Program-made: the position numbers and the translations under genes
Assembly (NCBI GenBank): GCA_033856255.1
Contig: JAWVFH010000046.1
Location: forward strand, 1 to 64,000
Direction of reading: 5' to 3'
DNA: 64,000 bases
DNA from: WHSW01 sp033856255
Lineage (GTDB): Bacteria; Actinomycetota; Thermoleophilia; Solirubrobacterales; 70-9
Shown here: in pieces, positions 49,655 to 57,163 of the stretch
How the letters are laid out: the number at the start of each line of letters is the position of its first letter
How positions within the stretch are numbered: the stretch's first letter is position 1
The notes under the pieces: generated by a model
What the model was told of the DNA's origin: nothing
Seen by the model: the letters and a program-made list of their open reading frames with translations, nothing else
Databases searched by the model: none

Positions 49655-50137
49655 ATGGAAACGAGCACGGCAACGAGGCTTTCCGAGGATCAACTCGCTG
49701 CATGGCAGGCCTTTCTGCGCGCTCATTCGACGATGCTGAGGCGCATCACCGCCGATCTCGACGAGGCCGGCCTCCCCCCGCTGAGTTGGTACGACGTGCT
49801 CGCCGCGCTGCTCGACGCGGACGGCGCCCTGCGCCAGGTGGAGCTCGCGGAGCGGGTCCTGCTTTCGAACAGCGGCCTGAGTCGGCTGATCGACCGAATC
49901 GAGAAGCGCGGCCTCGTCCGGCGCACCGCGTGCGACACGGACCGGCGCAGCTTCTACATCGAGCTCACCGACGAGGGCCGCGCGATGCTGGAGCTGATGT
50001 GGCCGGTCTACGCGCGCGGGATCGCCGAGGACTTCCTGCCCGCTTTCGGCGCGAACCTGTGCGAGGTGCGCCAGACGCTCGAGTCGATCGGGGCGCAGTG
50101 CGACGCCGCGAAGGCGGCGGAGGCCGAGCAGGTCTAG
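49655..50137 (+). CDS. MarR-family transcriptional regulator
   Basis: The 160-residue protein has the MarR winged helix: LSWYDVLAALLDADGALRQVELAERVLLSNSGLSRLIDRIEKRGLVRRTACDTDRRSFYIELTDEG (in parts), flanked by dimerisation helices. Two cysteines (about residues 91 and 134) could sense thiol-reactive quinones, as in some MarR relatives, though this is inference. It is divergent from the yceI-reductase operon with a palindromic operator between them, so control of both directions is likely. Its stop shares CTAG with the convergent MBL gene. Confidence 0.92.
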   Translation: METSTATRLSEDQLAAWQAFLRAHSTMLRRITADLDEAGLPPLSWYDVLAALLDADGALRQVELAERVLLSNSGLSRLIDRIEKRGLVRRTACDTDRRSFYIELTDEGRAMLELMWPVYARGIAEDFLPAFGANLCEVRQTLESIGAQCDAAKAAEAEQV

Positions 50138-50802
50138 TCAGGCAGCGCCGCGCAGAAGTCGACGAACTTCTTCGTGTCGCGGTACGGAGGCCCGTGGCCG
50201 AGCAGGACCAGTTTCGGCTCGAGGTGGCCGAGGCGCTTGGCCGAGCGGCGGTTCTCGGCCGGGTCGGGGGTGAAGAAGTCATACGGCAGCCGCAGGCCCG
50301 GGATCCCGGTGAACACGTTGGCGCTGTTGAAGACGTCGCCGGCGACGAGGACGCCGTCGGACTGACGCCAGAAGGCGACGTGGCCCGCCGAGTGGCCGGG
50401 GACGTGGAGGACCTCGAACTCGCCGATCCGGTCGCCCTCGGCGAGCTTGCGGTCGACCGGGTGGCCGGGGCCGGTGCAGGTCTTGAAGAACAGCTGGGCC
50501 ATGAAGTGGTCGGGCTGACGCTCGCCGATCAGATCGGGTGTCTCGGCGGCGTCGGCGTCGGCCTCGCCGACCCAGAACGGGATCCCGAGCCGCTCGCAGA
50601 CGTTGTGGCTGGCGCCCTGGTGGTCGGGATGGGCGTGGGTGATGGCGTGGGCGGAGAGCTTGTGCCCGGAGACCTGGCGGAGGATGCGGCGGGTGGCGTG
50701 GCGGGTCGAGGCGTCGATCAGCACGTCCTCGATCACGAAGACGTTGATCCCGTTCGGGGGAAAGCCCGAGAGCTGCCAGACGCCGTCGGCGAGCTGCTTC
50801 AT
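50134..50802 (-). CDS. MBL-fold metallo-hydrolase
   Basis: The 222-residue protein has the metallo-beta-lactamase fold metal motif AITHAHPDHQGASH, further ligands in HVPGHSAGHVAFW and VAGDVFN, and a last His in VLLGHGPPYR. It resembles glyoxalase II or lactonase-like members; the substrate is unknown. ATG 50802 is preferred to GTG 50811 because a TAGGGT box at 50810-50815 overlaps the latter. Confidence 0.9.
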   Translation of the reverse strand: MKQLADGVWQLSGFPPNGINVFVIEDVLIDASTRHATRRILRQVSGHKLSAHAITHAHPDHQGASHNVCERLGIPFWVGEADADAAETPDLIGERQPDHFMAQLFFKTCTGPGHPVDRKLAEGDRIGEFEVLHVPGHSAGHVAFWRQSDGVLVAGDVFNSANVFTGIPGLRLPYDFFTPDPAENRRSAKRLGHLEPKLVLLGHGPPYRDTKKFVDFCAALPD

Positions 50803-50809
50803 CGCCGCC

Positions 50810-50815
50810 ACCCTA
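50810..50815 (-). promoter_or_regulatory. Leaderless -10 box of MBL gene
   Basis: TAGGGT on the minus strand, 7 bases before the ATG at 50802. Confidence 0.4.
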
Positions 50816-50832
50816 GTTGACCGGAACGCGGC

Positions 50833-53112
50833 TCAGCCGTGGCGGACGCGTTCGCAGCCGCGGACGGTGTCCTTCGAGCTCGCGTGCGCGACGTCGTGGT
50901 GACCCTGGCCGCAGTTGATCGTGTCGGCGCCCGCGCCGCCGCTCAGCGTGTCGTTGCCGGCCCCGCCGCGGATCACGTCGTCGCCCGCCGCCCCGGCGGC
51001 ATGGTCGCGACCCTGGTTGGCGAACAGGCAGTCGTCGCCGCGGCCACCGCGGAGGCGGTCGTTGCCGCGGCCACCGCGGATCACGTCATCCCCGACGGTG
51101 CCGCGGAGCTTGTCGTCCATGGCGCTGCCGGCGATCGGCGTCGCGGCGCACGAGCCCGGCGGGTTGCCGCCGGTCGTGCCGCCGCCGTCTCCCCCACCCG
51201 CGCCCGCGCCCGGCCTGTAGTCGATCGCGAGCTCGTAGCCCGGCGGCAGGACCTTGGCCGCCGGCGACTTGGCCGGCCCGGTGCCGGGCGACTCCAGGAC
51301 CGGCAGGCGAAGCTCGAGGTCGGAGACGGTGACCTGGCCCTGGCCGTTGGAGGCGCGCCCATAGGGCGAGTCGGCGGGGAGCAGCTCGAGCTTGGGAATG
51401 TGGCCCTGGTCGAAATGCCAGCCGTTCGGGTGCAGCTGGAAGACCTGCTTGGGCTCGCCCGTCGGGCGGTAGAGGCTGCGGGCGACGAGGGTCTCGTCGC
51501 CGTTCGGGGCGACGTCGAGCAGGCGGGCGGCGACCTGCGACGTTGGCGTGGTCGCCGCGACCGAGGCGACGACCGTCGGCGCGCCCATCAGCGTGTAGCC
51601 CGCGGCCGGGGCCGGATCGAGGCGGTAGGTGGCGACGCCGGGCTGGTCGGTACCGCTGGCGGTCGCGCAGGCGCCGCCGCCGGCGATCGGATCGAACGAC
51701 TGGCCGACCGCCGGTGAGCCGGCGCCGGGGACGATCGTCTGCGCGGCAGCGGAGTCGAACCGGACCTCGCCCGGCGCCATGGCGGCCCAGGTCGGGGCGC
51801 GGAACGGCGCGTCGGTGGCGAGGTCGTCGAAGGGACCGGTGGCGCCGCCGGAGGGGGCGCTGCCGGGGCACGTCGTGGTCAGGGCCTGGACGCCCTGGAA
51901 GGGCTCGGGGCCGGTGTGCTTGACGTAGTAGTCGAACCACGCGTGGGTCTGGCTGTCGCGGAAGTCGGTGTCGATCGACTTGTTCTGCCCCCGCATGTGG
52001 CCGTGGTCGCTGAAGATCATGGAGATCGGCGTTCCGGGATGCTCGGTGCGGGTGCGGTTGTAGAAGCGGATCGCCTCGTCGGGCGGGAAGAGGTCGTCGG
52101 TCCAGCCGTTCGTGATCAGCATCGGGGCCGGGGCCACGGAGTGGTCGATGTAGTACGAGGAGTGGTGGGTCGTGAGCTCGTCGATGATGTCGCCGGCCTG
52201 GCCCAGCGCCTCGTATGGCTCACCCGCGTTGACGAGCGCATACCAGGTGGGCAGCTGGGCATCCGGATCGGTGGCCGAGTAGTTGCTGAGCGCCTGGCCG
52301 GCCGCGTAGAGCAGGGCGTTGAAGGACAGCTTCTCGACGCCGATCGCGCGGTCGCCGTCGGGGCCGAGGTAGGGGGCATCGGCGACGTAGTCGAGCGTGG
52401 CGCCGTTGGGTTGGAGCGAGTACGCCAGGTCGGTCCAGGGGATGTTCGGCTGGACGGCCGCGATCTGCATGGCCTTGCCGCCGGCGCTGACCCAGGGGAC
52501 GAGGGTGCCGTCGGGCTGCATCTGGCGGTTGCGAAGGGCGCCGAGCGCCATCGAGATTCCACCGCCGTAGGAGCCGCCGGTCGCGGCGATCGCCTGCGGG
52601 TTGATCAGGCCGGCGTCGGCGAGCGCCTCCCAGACCTCCTGGGCATCGCGCACCTCATAGCGGGTGTCCATCAGGTGGTTGTAGCCGTTCGTGCAGACCG
52701 GCTGCAGGCGCTTGGGGTCGGTGCCGCCGCAGGAGTTGCCCCAGCCACGGTCGCTCATGCTGAAGACGGCGTAGCCGGCGTCGAGCCACTCCTGGAGGTC
52801 GTCGTCGAGGCCGAGCTTCGAGCCGCCCCAGCCGTGGAAGACGCCGACGATCGGGAAGTTGCCGTCGGGGCCGCTCGCCGGCGCGGGCGGGAAGCCGACG
52901 TTGACGTCGATCGGGGCGCCGTCGAAGGTGGTGAAGATGCCGGAGCAGTGACGCTCACCGGCGTTCGGGGCGGCCTGGTCGGCGCAGGCGATCTGGCCGT
53001 TGGCCCCGTCCGGGATGCTCGGGATCGCTGCCTGGGCGGCCGGCGCGAGGGCCAGGGCGCCGGCAAGCGCGATCGCAGCGGCCAGGCCACGCGTGGACGT
53101 CGATCGACTCAT
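50833..53112 (-). CDS. Secreted X-Pro dipeptidyl-peptidase/CocE-like hydrolase with C-terminal RTX repeats
   Basis: The 759-residue exported protein has a signal peptide (LAAAIALAGALALAPAAQA), an alpha/beta-hydrolase domain and a beta-rich domain typical of the S15/CocE group. The nucleophile Ser is in ATGGSYGGGISM, the Asp in TNGWTDDLFPPDEA and the His in IFSDHGHMRGQ. After a Gly-rich linker, calcium-binding RTX-type repeats (GGRGNDRLRGGRGDD, GGAGNDTLSGGAGAD) end with a cysteine-containing cap, DTVRGCERV, shared with the protein at 59421-62825. Substrate unknown (peptide or ester). GGAGAGGA lies before ATG 53112. Confidence 0.88.
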   Translation of the reverse strand: MSRSTSTRGLAAAIALAGALALAPAAQAAIPSIPDGANGQIACADQAAPNAGERHCSGIFTTFDGAPIDVNVGFPPAPASGPDGNFPIVGVFHGWGGSKLGLDDDLQEWLDAGYAVFSMSDRGWGNSCGGTDPKRLQPVCTNGYNHLMDTRYEVRDAQEVWEALADAGLINPQAIAATGGSYGGGISMALGALRNRQMQPDGTLVPWVSAGGKAMQIAAVQPNIPWTDLAYSLQPNGATLDYVADAPYLGPDGDRAIGVEKLSFNALLYAAGQALSNYSATDPDAQLPTWYALVNAGEPYEALGQAGDIIDELTTHHSSYYIDHSVAPAPMLITNGWTDDLFPPDEAIRFYNRTRTEHPGTPISMIFSDHGHMRGQNKSIDTDFRDSQTHAWFDYYVKHTGPEPFQGVQALTTTCPGSAPSGGATGPFDDLATDAPFRAPTWAAMAPGEVRFDSAAAQTIVPGAGSPAVGQSFDPIAGGGACATASGTDQPGVATYRLDPAPAAGYTLMGAPTVVASVAATTPTSQVAARLLDVAPNGDETLVARSLYRPTGEPKQVFQLHPNGWHFDQGHIPKLELLPADSPYGRASNGQGQVTVSDLELRLPVLESPGTGPAKSPAAKVLPPGYELAIDYRPGAGAGGGDGGGTTGGNPPGSCAATPIAGSAMDDKLRGTVGDDVIRGGRGNDRLRGGRGDDCLFANQGRDHAAGAAGDDVIRGGAGNDTLSGGAGADTINCGQGHHDVAHASSKDTVRGCERVRHG

Positions 53113-53179
53113 CGGTCCTCTCCCCCGTACGTCATTCCCCGGTCCTCTCTCAAGCCCGGTCAGCGAACTGCGAAGCGCC

Positions 53180-53185
53180 AGGGTA
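53180..53185 (-). promoter_or_regulatory. -10 box of RTX hydrolase gene
   Basis: TACCCT on the minus strand, about 67 bases before the ATG at 53112, leaving a leader with a purine-rich ribosome binding site. Confidence 0.35.
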
Positions 53186-53230
53186 GTCGGGCCCTCCACG
53201 CCGTGCGCCGGTTCCTCCCGGCGACGATGC

Positions 53231-53665
53231 TCAGAAGGGCCAGATCAGGGCGCCACGATCGTCGAACTCGGCGCCGGGGAGCCAGGCGATCTCCCACGCG
53301 TTGCCCTCCGGATCGGCGAAGTAGGCGGAGCAGCCGCCCCAGTCGCGATCGACCGGCTGGGCGAGGACGGTGGCGCCGGCCTCGCGCGCGACGGCGAGCG
53401 CGGAATCGACCTGGGGGCGCTCGTCGACGTTGATCGCCAGGGTGAAGCCCTTGAACGGAACCGGCTCGGGGACGGGCGCGTCGCCGGCCTCGGCGGCGAG
53501 GTGGCCGAGGTCGTAGATGCAGAAGACGGCGCCGCCGAGCGGGAAGGCGGCGAAGTCGTCGGCCTTGGAGGTGGTGGTCCAGCCGAGGCGCTGGTAGAAG
53601 GCGCGCAGGGCGGGGATGTCGCGGGCGCCGACGGTGGCGGCGGAGAGGCGGGCGGGGACGGTCAT
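53231..53665 (-). CDS. VOC-family (glyoxalase-like) protein
   Basis: The 144-residue protein has two beta-alpha-beta units of the vicinal oxygen chelate fold: GARDIPALRAFYQRLGWTTT with AAFPLGGAVFCIYDLG, and AREAGATVLAQPVDRDWGGCSAYFADPEGNAWEIAW. Function is unknown; relatives bind metals or small drugs. Its ATG overlaps the stop of the nuclease-antitoxin frame by four bases, so it may share that transcript. Confidence 0.9.
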   Translation of the reverse strand: MTVPARLSAATVGARDIPALRAFYQRLGWTTTSKADDFAAFPLGGAVFCIYDLGHLAAEAGDAPVPEPVPFKGFTLAINVDERPQVDSALAVAREAGATVLAQPVDRDWGGCSAYFADPEGNAWEIAWLPGAEFDDRGALIWPF

Positions 53666-53859
53666 GCGCGGCGCTCCTTGGCTTCGGTGATCGGGACGAC
53701 CTCGGCCGGTGCGGGTGGCGGCAGGTCGAGCTGGTCGTGCGGCGGTGAGAGCCGAGCGTAGGGCTTGCCGCGCCGGGTGATCAGGAAGCTCTCGCCGGCC
53801 GCGGCGCGTTCCATGTACCAGCCGAAGTGGTTCCGGTACTCGTGTGCGCCTACTGTTAC
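53662..53859 (-). other. Phd/YefM antitoxin-like segment without its own start
   Basis: This 65-codon stretch begins 14 bases after the tRNA 3' end. The conserved part reads VGAHEYRNHFGWYMERAAAGE, and no ATG, GTG or TTG precedes it after the tRNA. The first internal ATG (53814) would cut off the DNA-binding strand-helix. It is translated either as part of the long frame or not at all. Confidence 0.6.
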
Positions 53860-54357
53860 GGGTGAGGCGAGAGTGGAGCTAGTGGGGCTCGAACCCACGA
53901 CCTCCCGGCTGCCAGCCGGACGCTCTCCCAACTGAGCTATAGCCCCGAGGCGGTAATCGGCGGCGAAGTTTAGCGCCGCCCGCTGTCCGTTTCGGGGGGG
54001 CGCGAGCCGCAGATTCATGGCCACCGAACCGTCGATCCTGGACATCGGAATGTAGAAGCACTCGTCGAGTTCCGGGCAGTACGCTGCAATCGCATCGATC
54101 TCCTCAGCGGTGTATTTCGTGCTGATGAAACCGTTGGGTCCGCGTCGATTAGTCACGAAACGGACCGCCACGACGTCGCCCTTCCGCGGGGCCGACTTGC
54201 ACTGAACCCGCTTCAGCTCGCCGTCGAGCTCGAACACCAGGTCGTAGCGCTCGTGCTCGGTCATTGGCCGCAGAACCGGGATCCCGAGCCGCGCGGCCTC
54301 GGCCGCGATCTTCAGCTCGGCGACGTTGCCCTTCAGGTTCGGGTCGTGATCGGACAC
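53662..54357 (-). CDS. PD-(D/E)XK homing-type nuclease frame running through tRNA-Ala into a Phd/YefM-like domain
   Basis: One open frame of 231 codons. Residues 1-136 match the group I intron-associated PD-(D/E)XK endonuclease family: NVAELKIAAEAARLGIPVLRP, ERYDLVFELDGELKRVQCKSA (Asp, then a QxK form of the (D/E)xK motif) and PNGFISTKYTAEEIDAIAAYCP. Residues AIAQLGERPAGSREVVGSSP are simply the tRNA-Ala gene (53874-53946) read as protein. The remaining 65 residues (GAHEYRNHFGWYMERAAAGE, FLITRRGKPYARLSP) resemble Phd/YefM antitoxins and have no start codon of their own before the conserved part. A perfect LexA box covers the start. No toxin gene follows. Confidence 0.75.
   Translation of the reverse strand: MSDHDPNLKGNVAELKIAAEAARLGIPVLRPMTEHERYDLVFELDGELKRVQCKSAPRKGDVVAVRFVTNRRGPNGFISTKYTAEEIDAIAAYCPELDECFYIPMSRIDGSVAMNLRLAPPRNGQRAALNFAADYRLGAIAQLGERPAGSREVVGSSPTSSTLASPVTVGAHEYRNHFGWYMERAAAGESFLITRRGKPYARLSPPHDQLDLPPPAPAEVVPITEAKERRA
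53874..53946 (-). tRNA. tRNA-Ala (anticodon GGC)
   Basis: A full 73-base cloverleaf: acceptor GGGGCTA with TAGCTCC (one G-U pair), D arm GCTC-GAGC, anticodon stem TCCGG-CCGGG with loop CTGGCAG, anticodon GGC for codon GCC, T arm GTGGG-CCCAC with loop TTCGAGC, discriminator A. CCA is not encoded. It is wholly inside the open frame of the nuclease gene, on the same strand. Confidence 0.97.
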
Positions 54358-54370
54358 GAACGTATGTTCG
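54357..54370. promoter_or_regulatory. LexA/SOS box before nuclease gene
   Basis: CGAACGTATGTTCG matches the Gram-positive/actinobacterial LexA consensus CGAACRNRYGTTCG at every position and is symmetric. It overlaps the first base of the GTG start codon of the nuclease frame, where LexA would block transcription. No other copy was noticed in the window. Confidence 0.8.
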
Positions 54371-54396
54371 CAGCCGAACCGGACGGAACCGAGCGG

Positions 54397-55299
54397 TCAG
54401 CCGCCGAGCTGCTGGGCGCAGTAGGCGTCGCGGGTCGCGCGATAGCCGGGGGTCGGCGTCGAGGCGATCCCGCGCGCCCACTCGGCCGCGTAGTCCTGGA
54501 TCTGGGCGGCGACGTCGGCCCGCTCGGCGTCGGTCTTCGCGTTGACCAGCTTCTCCGCGTTGCGCCACACGTTCTCGCGCCACTGGCGCACCATCTCGAG
54601 CCCGGCGACGTCGTCGGCCGGCACCCCGGGCGGATTGGTGATCGCCATCGACGAGTCGTAGCGGTCCCCCACCGCTGCGACCACCCTGTCGTAGCCGGCG
54701 GCGAGGACCTGGTTGAAGAGGTCGTGGTCGGGCTTGCGCGCCCGGCCGTGGCGGTCGCGCAGGCCGAGCGCCGCGAGCACGAACGGCATGTCGTTCTGGA
54801 CGTGCGCGTTGATCCCCAGCAGCATGTCCTGCGCTCCCGTCACCTCGCCGCTCTGCGCGGTCTCGAAGGCGATCCGCCACGCCGGCGGCACCTGATCGCC
54901 GCGCTCCCACTGGCGCACGGTGCGGAAGTAGACGCTGGCGAACAGCGCGTCCTCGCGGAAGAACCACCTCGGCCACTGGAGCAGGTGCGGGTTCGCCTTC
55001 ATCGCGTCGCGGGCGGTGCGCGTCAGCTCCAGGTAGGTCGTGTCGAACACCGCCCGGTGGTCGCAGCCGAGCTTCTCCTGCAGCGCCTTCATCCGCCTGA
55101 TCTCCGTCCGGACGCACTTCATCGTCGCCCGCGGGCAGTGGCCGACCCGGTTCGGATGCGTCTGCGACGGGCTCGGCAGCGCCGGCAGGTAGTCCGTCCA
55201 GGGCACGCCGGGCACGTCCGCCGGCGCGCTCGCCGCGATCCCGGCCGCGAGCGCGGCCGCGCACACACCACCGACGAGCAAGACCCGTCCCCAAGCCAT
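54397..55299 (-). CDS. Exported DUF5995-like protein
   Basis: The 300-residue product has an N-terminal hydrophobic export signal (VLLVGGVCAAALAAGIAA) and a mostly helical domain: CDHRAVFDTTYLELTRTA, a long WRIAFETAQSGEVTGAQDMLLGINAHVQND stretch (in parts) and WRENVWRNAEKLVNAKTD. The GINAHVQNDMPFVLAAL core is what I associate with DUF5995. Several His and Asp residues suggest a metal site. Function unknown. TAGGAT lies 6 bases before the ATG. Confidence 0.7.
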   Translation of the reverse strand: MAWGRVLLVGGVCAAALAAGIAASAPADVPGVPWTDYLPALPSPSQTHPNRVGHCPRATMKCVRTEIRRMKALQEKLGCDHRAVFDTTYLELTRTARDAMKANPHLLQWPRWFFREDALFASVYFRTVRQWERGDQVPPAWRIAFETAQSGEVTGAQDMLLGINAHVQNDMPFVLAALGLRDRHGRARKPDHDLFNQVLAAGYDRVVAAVGDRYDSSMAITNPPGVPADDVAGLEMVRQWRENVWRNAEKLVNAKTDAERADVAAQIQDYAAEWARGIASTPTPGYRATRDAYCAQQLGG

Positions 55300-55305
55300 C
55301 GACCG

Positions 55306-55311
55306 ATCCTA
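55306..55311 (-). promoter_or_regulatory. Leaderless -10 box of DUF5995 gene
   Basis: TAGGAT on the minus strand, 6 bases before the ATG at 55299. Confidence 0.45.
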
Positions 55312-55316
55312 GCCCC

Positions 55317-55333
55317 GGCCCCCGCGGGGGGGC
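55317..55333 (-). terminator. GC palindrome after DivIVA-like gene
   Basis: GGCCCCCGCGGGGGGGC lies between the DivIVA-like stop and the next promoter. It can fold into a tight hairpin, but lacks a T-run. Confidence 0.35.
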
Positions 55334-55343
55334 GCCGATCGCG

Positions 55344-56084
55344 CTACTCGACGTCGAGGACCAAGCGGTCGAAGCGGCGGTCGCGCACCCGGAACTCGAA
55401 CGGCGACCGCTGCTCGAGCTCGCTGAGCAGGTCGACCGGCTCGGCGAGCCGCATCTCCAGCGTCGCCCGCCCGCTCGCGAACCGCCGCACCGAGATCTCC
55501 GAGGTGGCGCCGATCGCCCCGGCCGCGTCCTCGAAGCCGACCAGCTGCGAGAAGTCCGCCAGGGGCCCGACCTCGACCTCGACCAGGCCCTCGAAGATCG
55601 CGTCGGCGGCGTCGCGCGGGTGGCCATTGCCGTTTGCCTCCAGCGGCGCCGGCTCCTCGCCGCCCATGCGCTCGATCGCCGCCCGGATCGAGTCCAGGAG
55701 CCGGCCGCGTGACGAGGCCGAGGCCTGCGAGCTCTCCGCCAGCCGCGACGAAAGCTCGGCCGCCTCGCGCAGCGCCTGCAGGCGGATCCGGGTCGCCTGC
55801 CCGCGCGCCTGACTGCCGATCGCCTCGAAGCGCTCCATCTCGCGGCGCGCCCGCTTCAGCTCAGCCTGCATCGCCGCGATCTCGCGGTCGCGGTCGACGA
55901 CCTGATCGCAGAGCTCGTCGCAGACCAGGTCGAGCTGGGCGATCCGCGCCCGCCGCCGCTCCAGCTCGCCGGCGTGCCAGGCGAGAGACGACGCCCCCTC
56001 GGCAAGTGCCGCGTCGCGCGCTGCCAGCGCCTTGTCCACATCGCTCGGCCGGTAACCGAACAGGGACCTCTTGAACGCTTTCAC
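55344..56084 (-). CDS. DivIVA-like coiled-coil protein
   Basis: The 246-residue protein starts with a short KAFKRSLFGYRPSDVDKAL, close to the lipid-binding start of DivIVA-type proteins. A coiled coil of about 120 residues follows (ELERRRARIAQLDLVCDELCDQVVDRDREIAAMQAELKRARREMERFE region) and a C-terminal strand-rich domain (LVEVEVGPLADFSQLVGFE, RRFDRLVLDVE). A role in placing envelope or division proteins is plausible. Two adjacent GTG codons (56087, 56084) could start it; TACCGT lies 5 or 8 bases upstream. Confidence 0.65.
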   Translation of the reverse strand: MKAFKRSLFGYRPSDVDKALAARDAALAEGASSLAWHAGELERRRARIAQLDLVCDELCDQVVDRDREIAAMQAELKRARREMERFEAIGSQARGQATRIRLQALREAAELSSRLAESSQASASSRGRLLDSIRAAIERMGGEEPAPLEANGNGHPRDAADAIFEGLVEVEVGPLADFSQLVGFEDAAGAIGATSEISVRRFASGRATLEMRLAEPVDLLSELEQRSPFEFRVRDRRFDRLVLDVE

Positions 56085-56092
56085 CACCCGGG

Positions 56093-56098
56093 ACGGTA
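56093..56098 (-). promoter_or_regulatory. Leaderless -10 box of DivIVA-like gene
   Basis: TACCGT on the minus strand, 8 bases before the GTG at 56084. Confidence 0.35.
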
Positions 56099-56130
56099 GG
56101 TACGGCGTCGGACGGACAGGCGACTCCGCG

Positions 56131-56547
56131 CTACTCGGCGCCCTCCAGCGACAGCTCGAGCCGCGGCGCCTCGCCCCAGAGCCGCTCCAGGCGGTAGCGG
56201 TCGCGCATCTCCGGCACCTGCACATGGAGGACGCAGTCGAGGTAGTCGAGCAGCACCCAGCGCGCCTCCGTCTCGCCCTCGGCGCGGGCCGGGAGCCGGT
56301 CGGAACCGCGCTTGAGCTGCAGCCGCACCTCGTCGGCGATCGCCTTCGCCTGGCGTTCGTTGCGCGCCGTCGCGATGACCAGGAAGTCGGTGTAGGAGAC
56401 GAGCTCGCGCACGTCGAGGGCGACGATCCTCTCGCCCTTCTTGTCGTCGACGATCGCGGCGATCCGGCGGGCCAGCTCGGCCGAGGCGGCCGGGGCCCCG
56501 GCGCGCCGCTCGGCCACCGCCGCCTCGCGCCCGGCGCCGCCGCTCAT
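56131..56547 (-). CDS. rsfS: Ribosome silencing factor RsfS
   Basis: The 138-residue RsfS/Iojap protein binds uL14 and blocks subunit joining under starvation. It has LVSYTDFLVIATARNERQAKAIADEV, WVLLDYLDCVLHVQVPEMRDRYRLERLWGEAPRLEL (in parts) as in the family. A 20-residue Ala/Gly-rich N-terminal extension precedes it. ATG overlaps the nadD stop by four bases. Confidence 0.95.
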   Translation of the reverse strand: MSGGAGREAAVAERRAGAPAASAELARRIAAIVDDKKGERIVALDVRELVSYTDFLVIATARNERQAKAIADEVRLQLKRGSDRLPARAEGETEARWVLLDYLDCVLHVQVPEMRDRYRLERLWGEAPRLELSLEGAE

Positions 56548-57140
56548 GCTCGCACCGCCTCGCGGTACAGCCCCGCGGACTCGATCAGCTCGATCACGGG
56601 GTCCGGGACCAGATACCTCACCGGGCGCCGCTGCGCGACCCGCCGCCGAATCCGTGTCGAGGAGATCGCGATCTCGGGCATCCGGATCGTCTCCGCCCGC
56701 TCGGGGGCGCCGAGCCGCTCGAGCGCCGCCTCGGCCTCGTCGAGCGTCGTACCCGGCCGCCCGGCGATCCCCAGCGACGCCAGCTCGAGCACCCGCTCGG
56801 GCCGCTTCCAGGACTCGAGCTGCGAGGCAACGTCGGCTCCCATCAGAAAGAAGATGCGGTCGCCGGGTCGCTGCTCACTCAACCGCTCCAGCGTACGAAA
56901 GGTGTAGGACGGTCCGTCCTCGCGGATCTCGAGGTCGGAGACCTCGAGAAGCTCGTCGCCGGCGGCTGCCCGGCGCGCCATCTCGAGCCTCACCGCAGGA
57001 CCCGGCTCGGGTTCGATCCGCTTGTGAGGCGCCTCCCCGGTCGGAACGAGGATCACCCGCTCCAGATCGAGCTGGAAGGCCGCCTCGTGCGCCAGCACCA
57101 GGTGACCGATGTGCGGCGGGTTGAACGCCCCTCCGAGCAC
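56544..57140 (-). CDS. nadD: Nicotinate-nucleotide adenylyltransferase
   Basis: The 198-residue enzyme makes nicotinate adenine dinucleotide for NAD. The nucleotidyltransferase motif GGAFNPPHIGHL and the C-terminal ISSTRIRRRVAQ are intact. The start used is GTG 57140, directly before LGGAFNP. The frame is open 8 or more codons upstream (NRSYG), which family members usually include, but no ordinary start exists there. It follows proA by 23 bases. Confidence 0.92.
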   Translation of the reverse strand: MLGGAFNPPHIGHLVLAHEAAFQLDLERVILVPTGEAPHKRIEPEPGPAVRLEMARRAAAGDELLEVSDLEIREDGPSYTFRTLERLSEQRPGDRIFFLMGADVASQLESWKRPERVLELASLGIAGRPGTTLDEAEAALERLGAPERAETIRMPEIAISSTRIRRRVAQRRPVRYLVPDPVIELIESAGLYREAVRA

Positions 57141-57163
57141 GCCGTAGGACCGGTTGACGACGA

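Noticed and set aside
53947..54000. Group I intron in the tRNA-Ala gene, suggested by the homing-type nuclease
   Set aside because: The tRNA is continuous with a complete cloverleaf and there is no intron in its anticodon loop.
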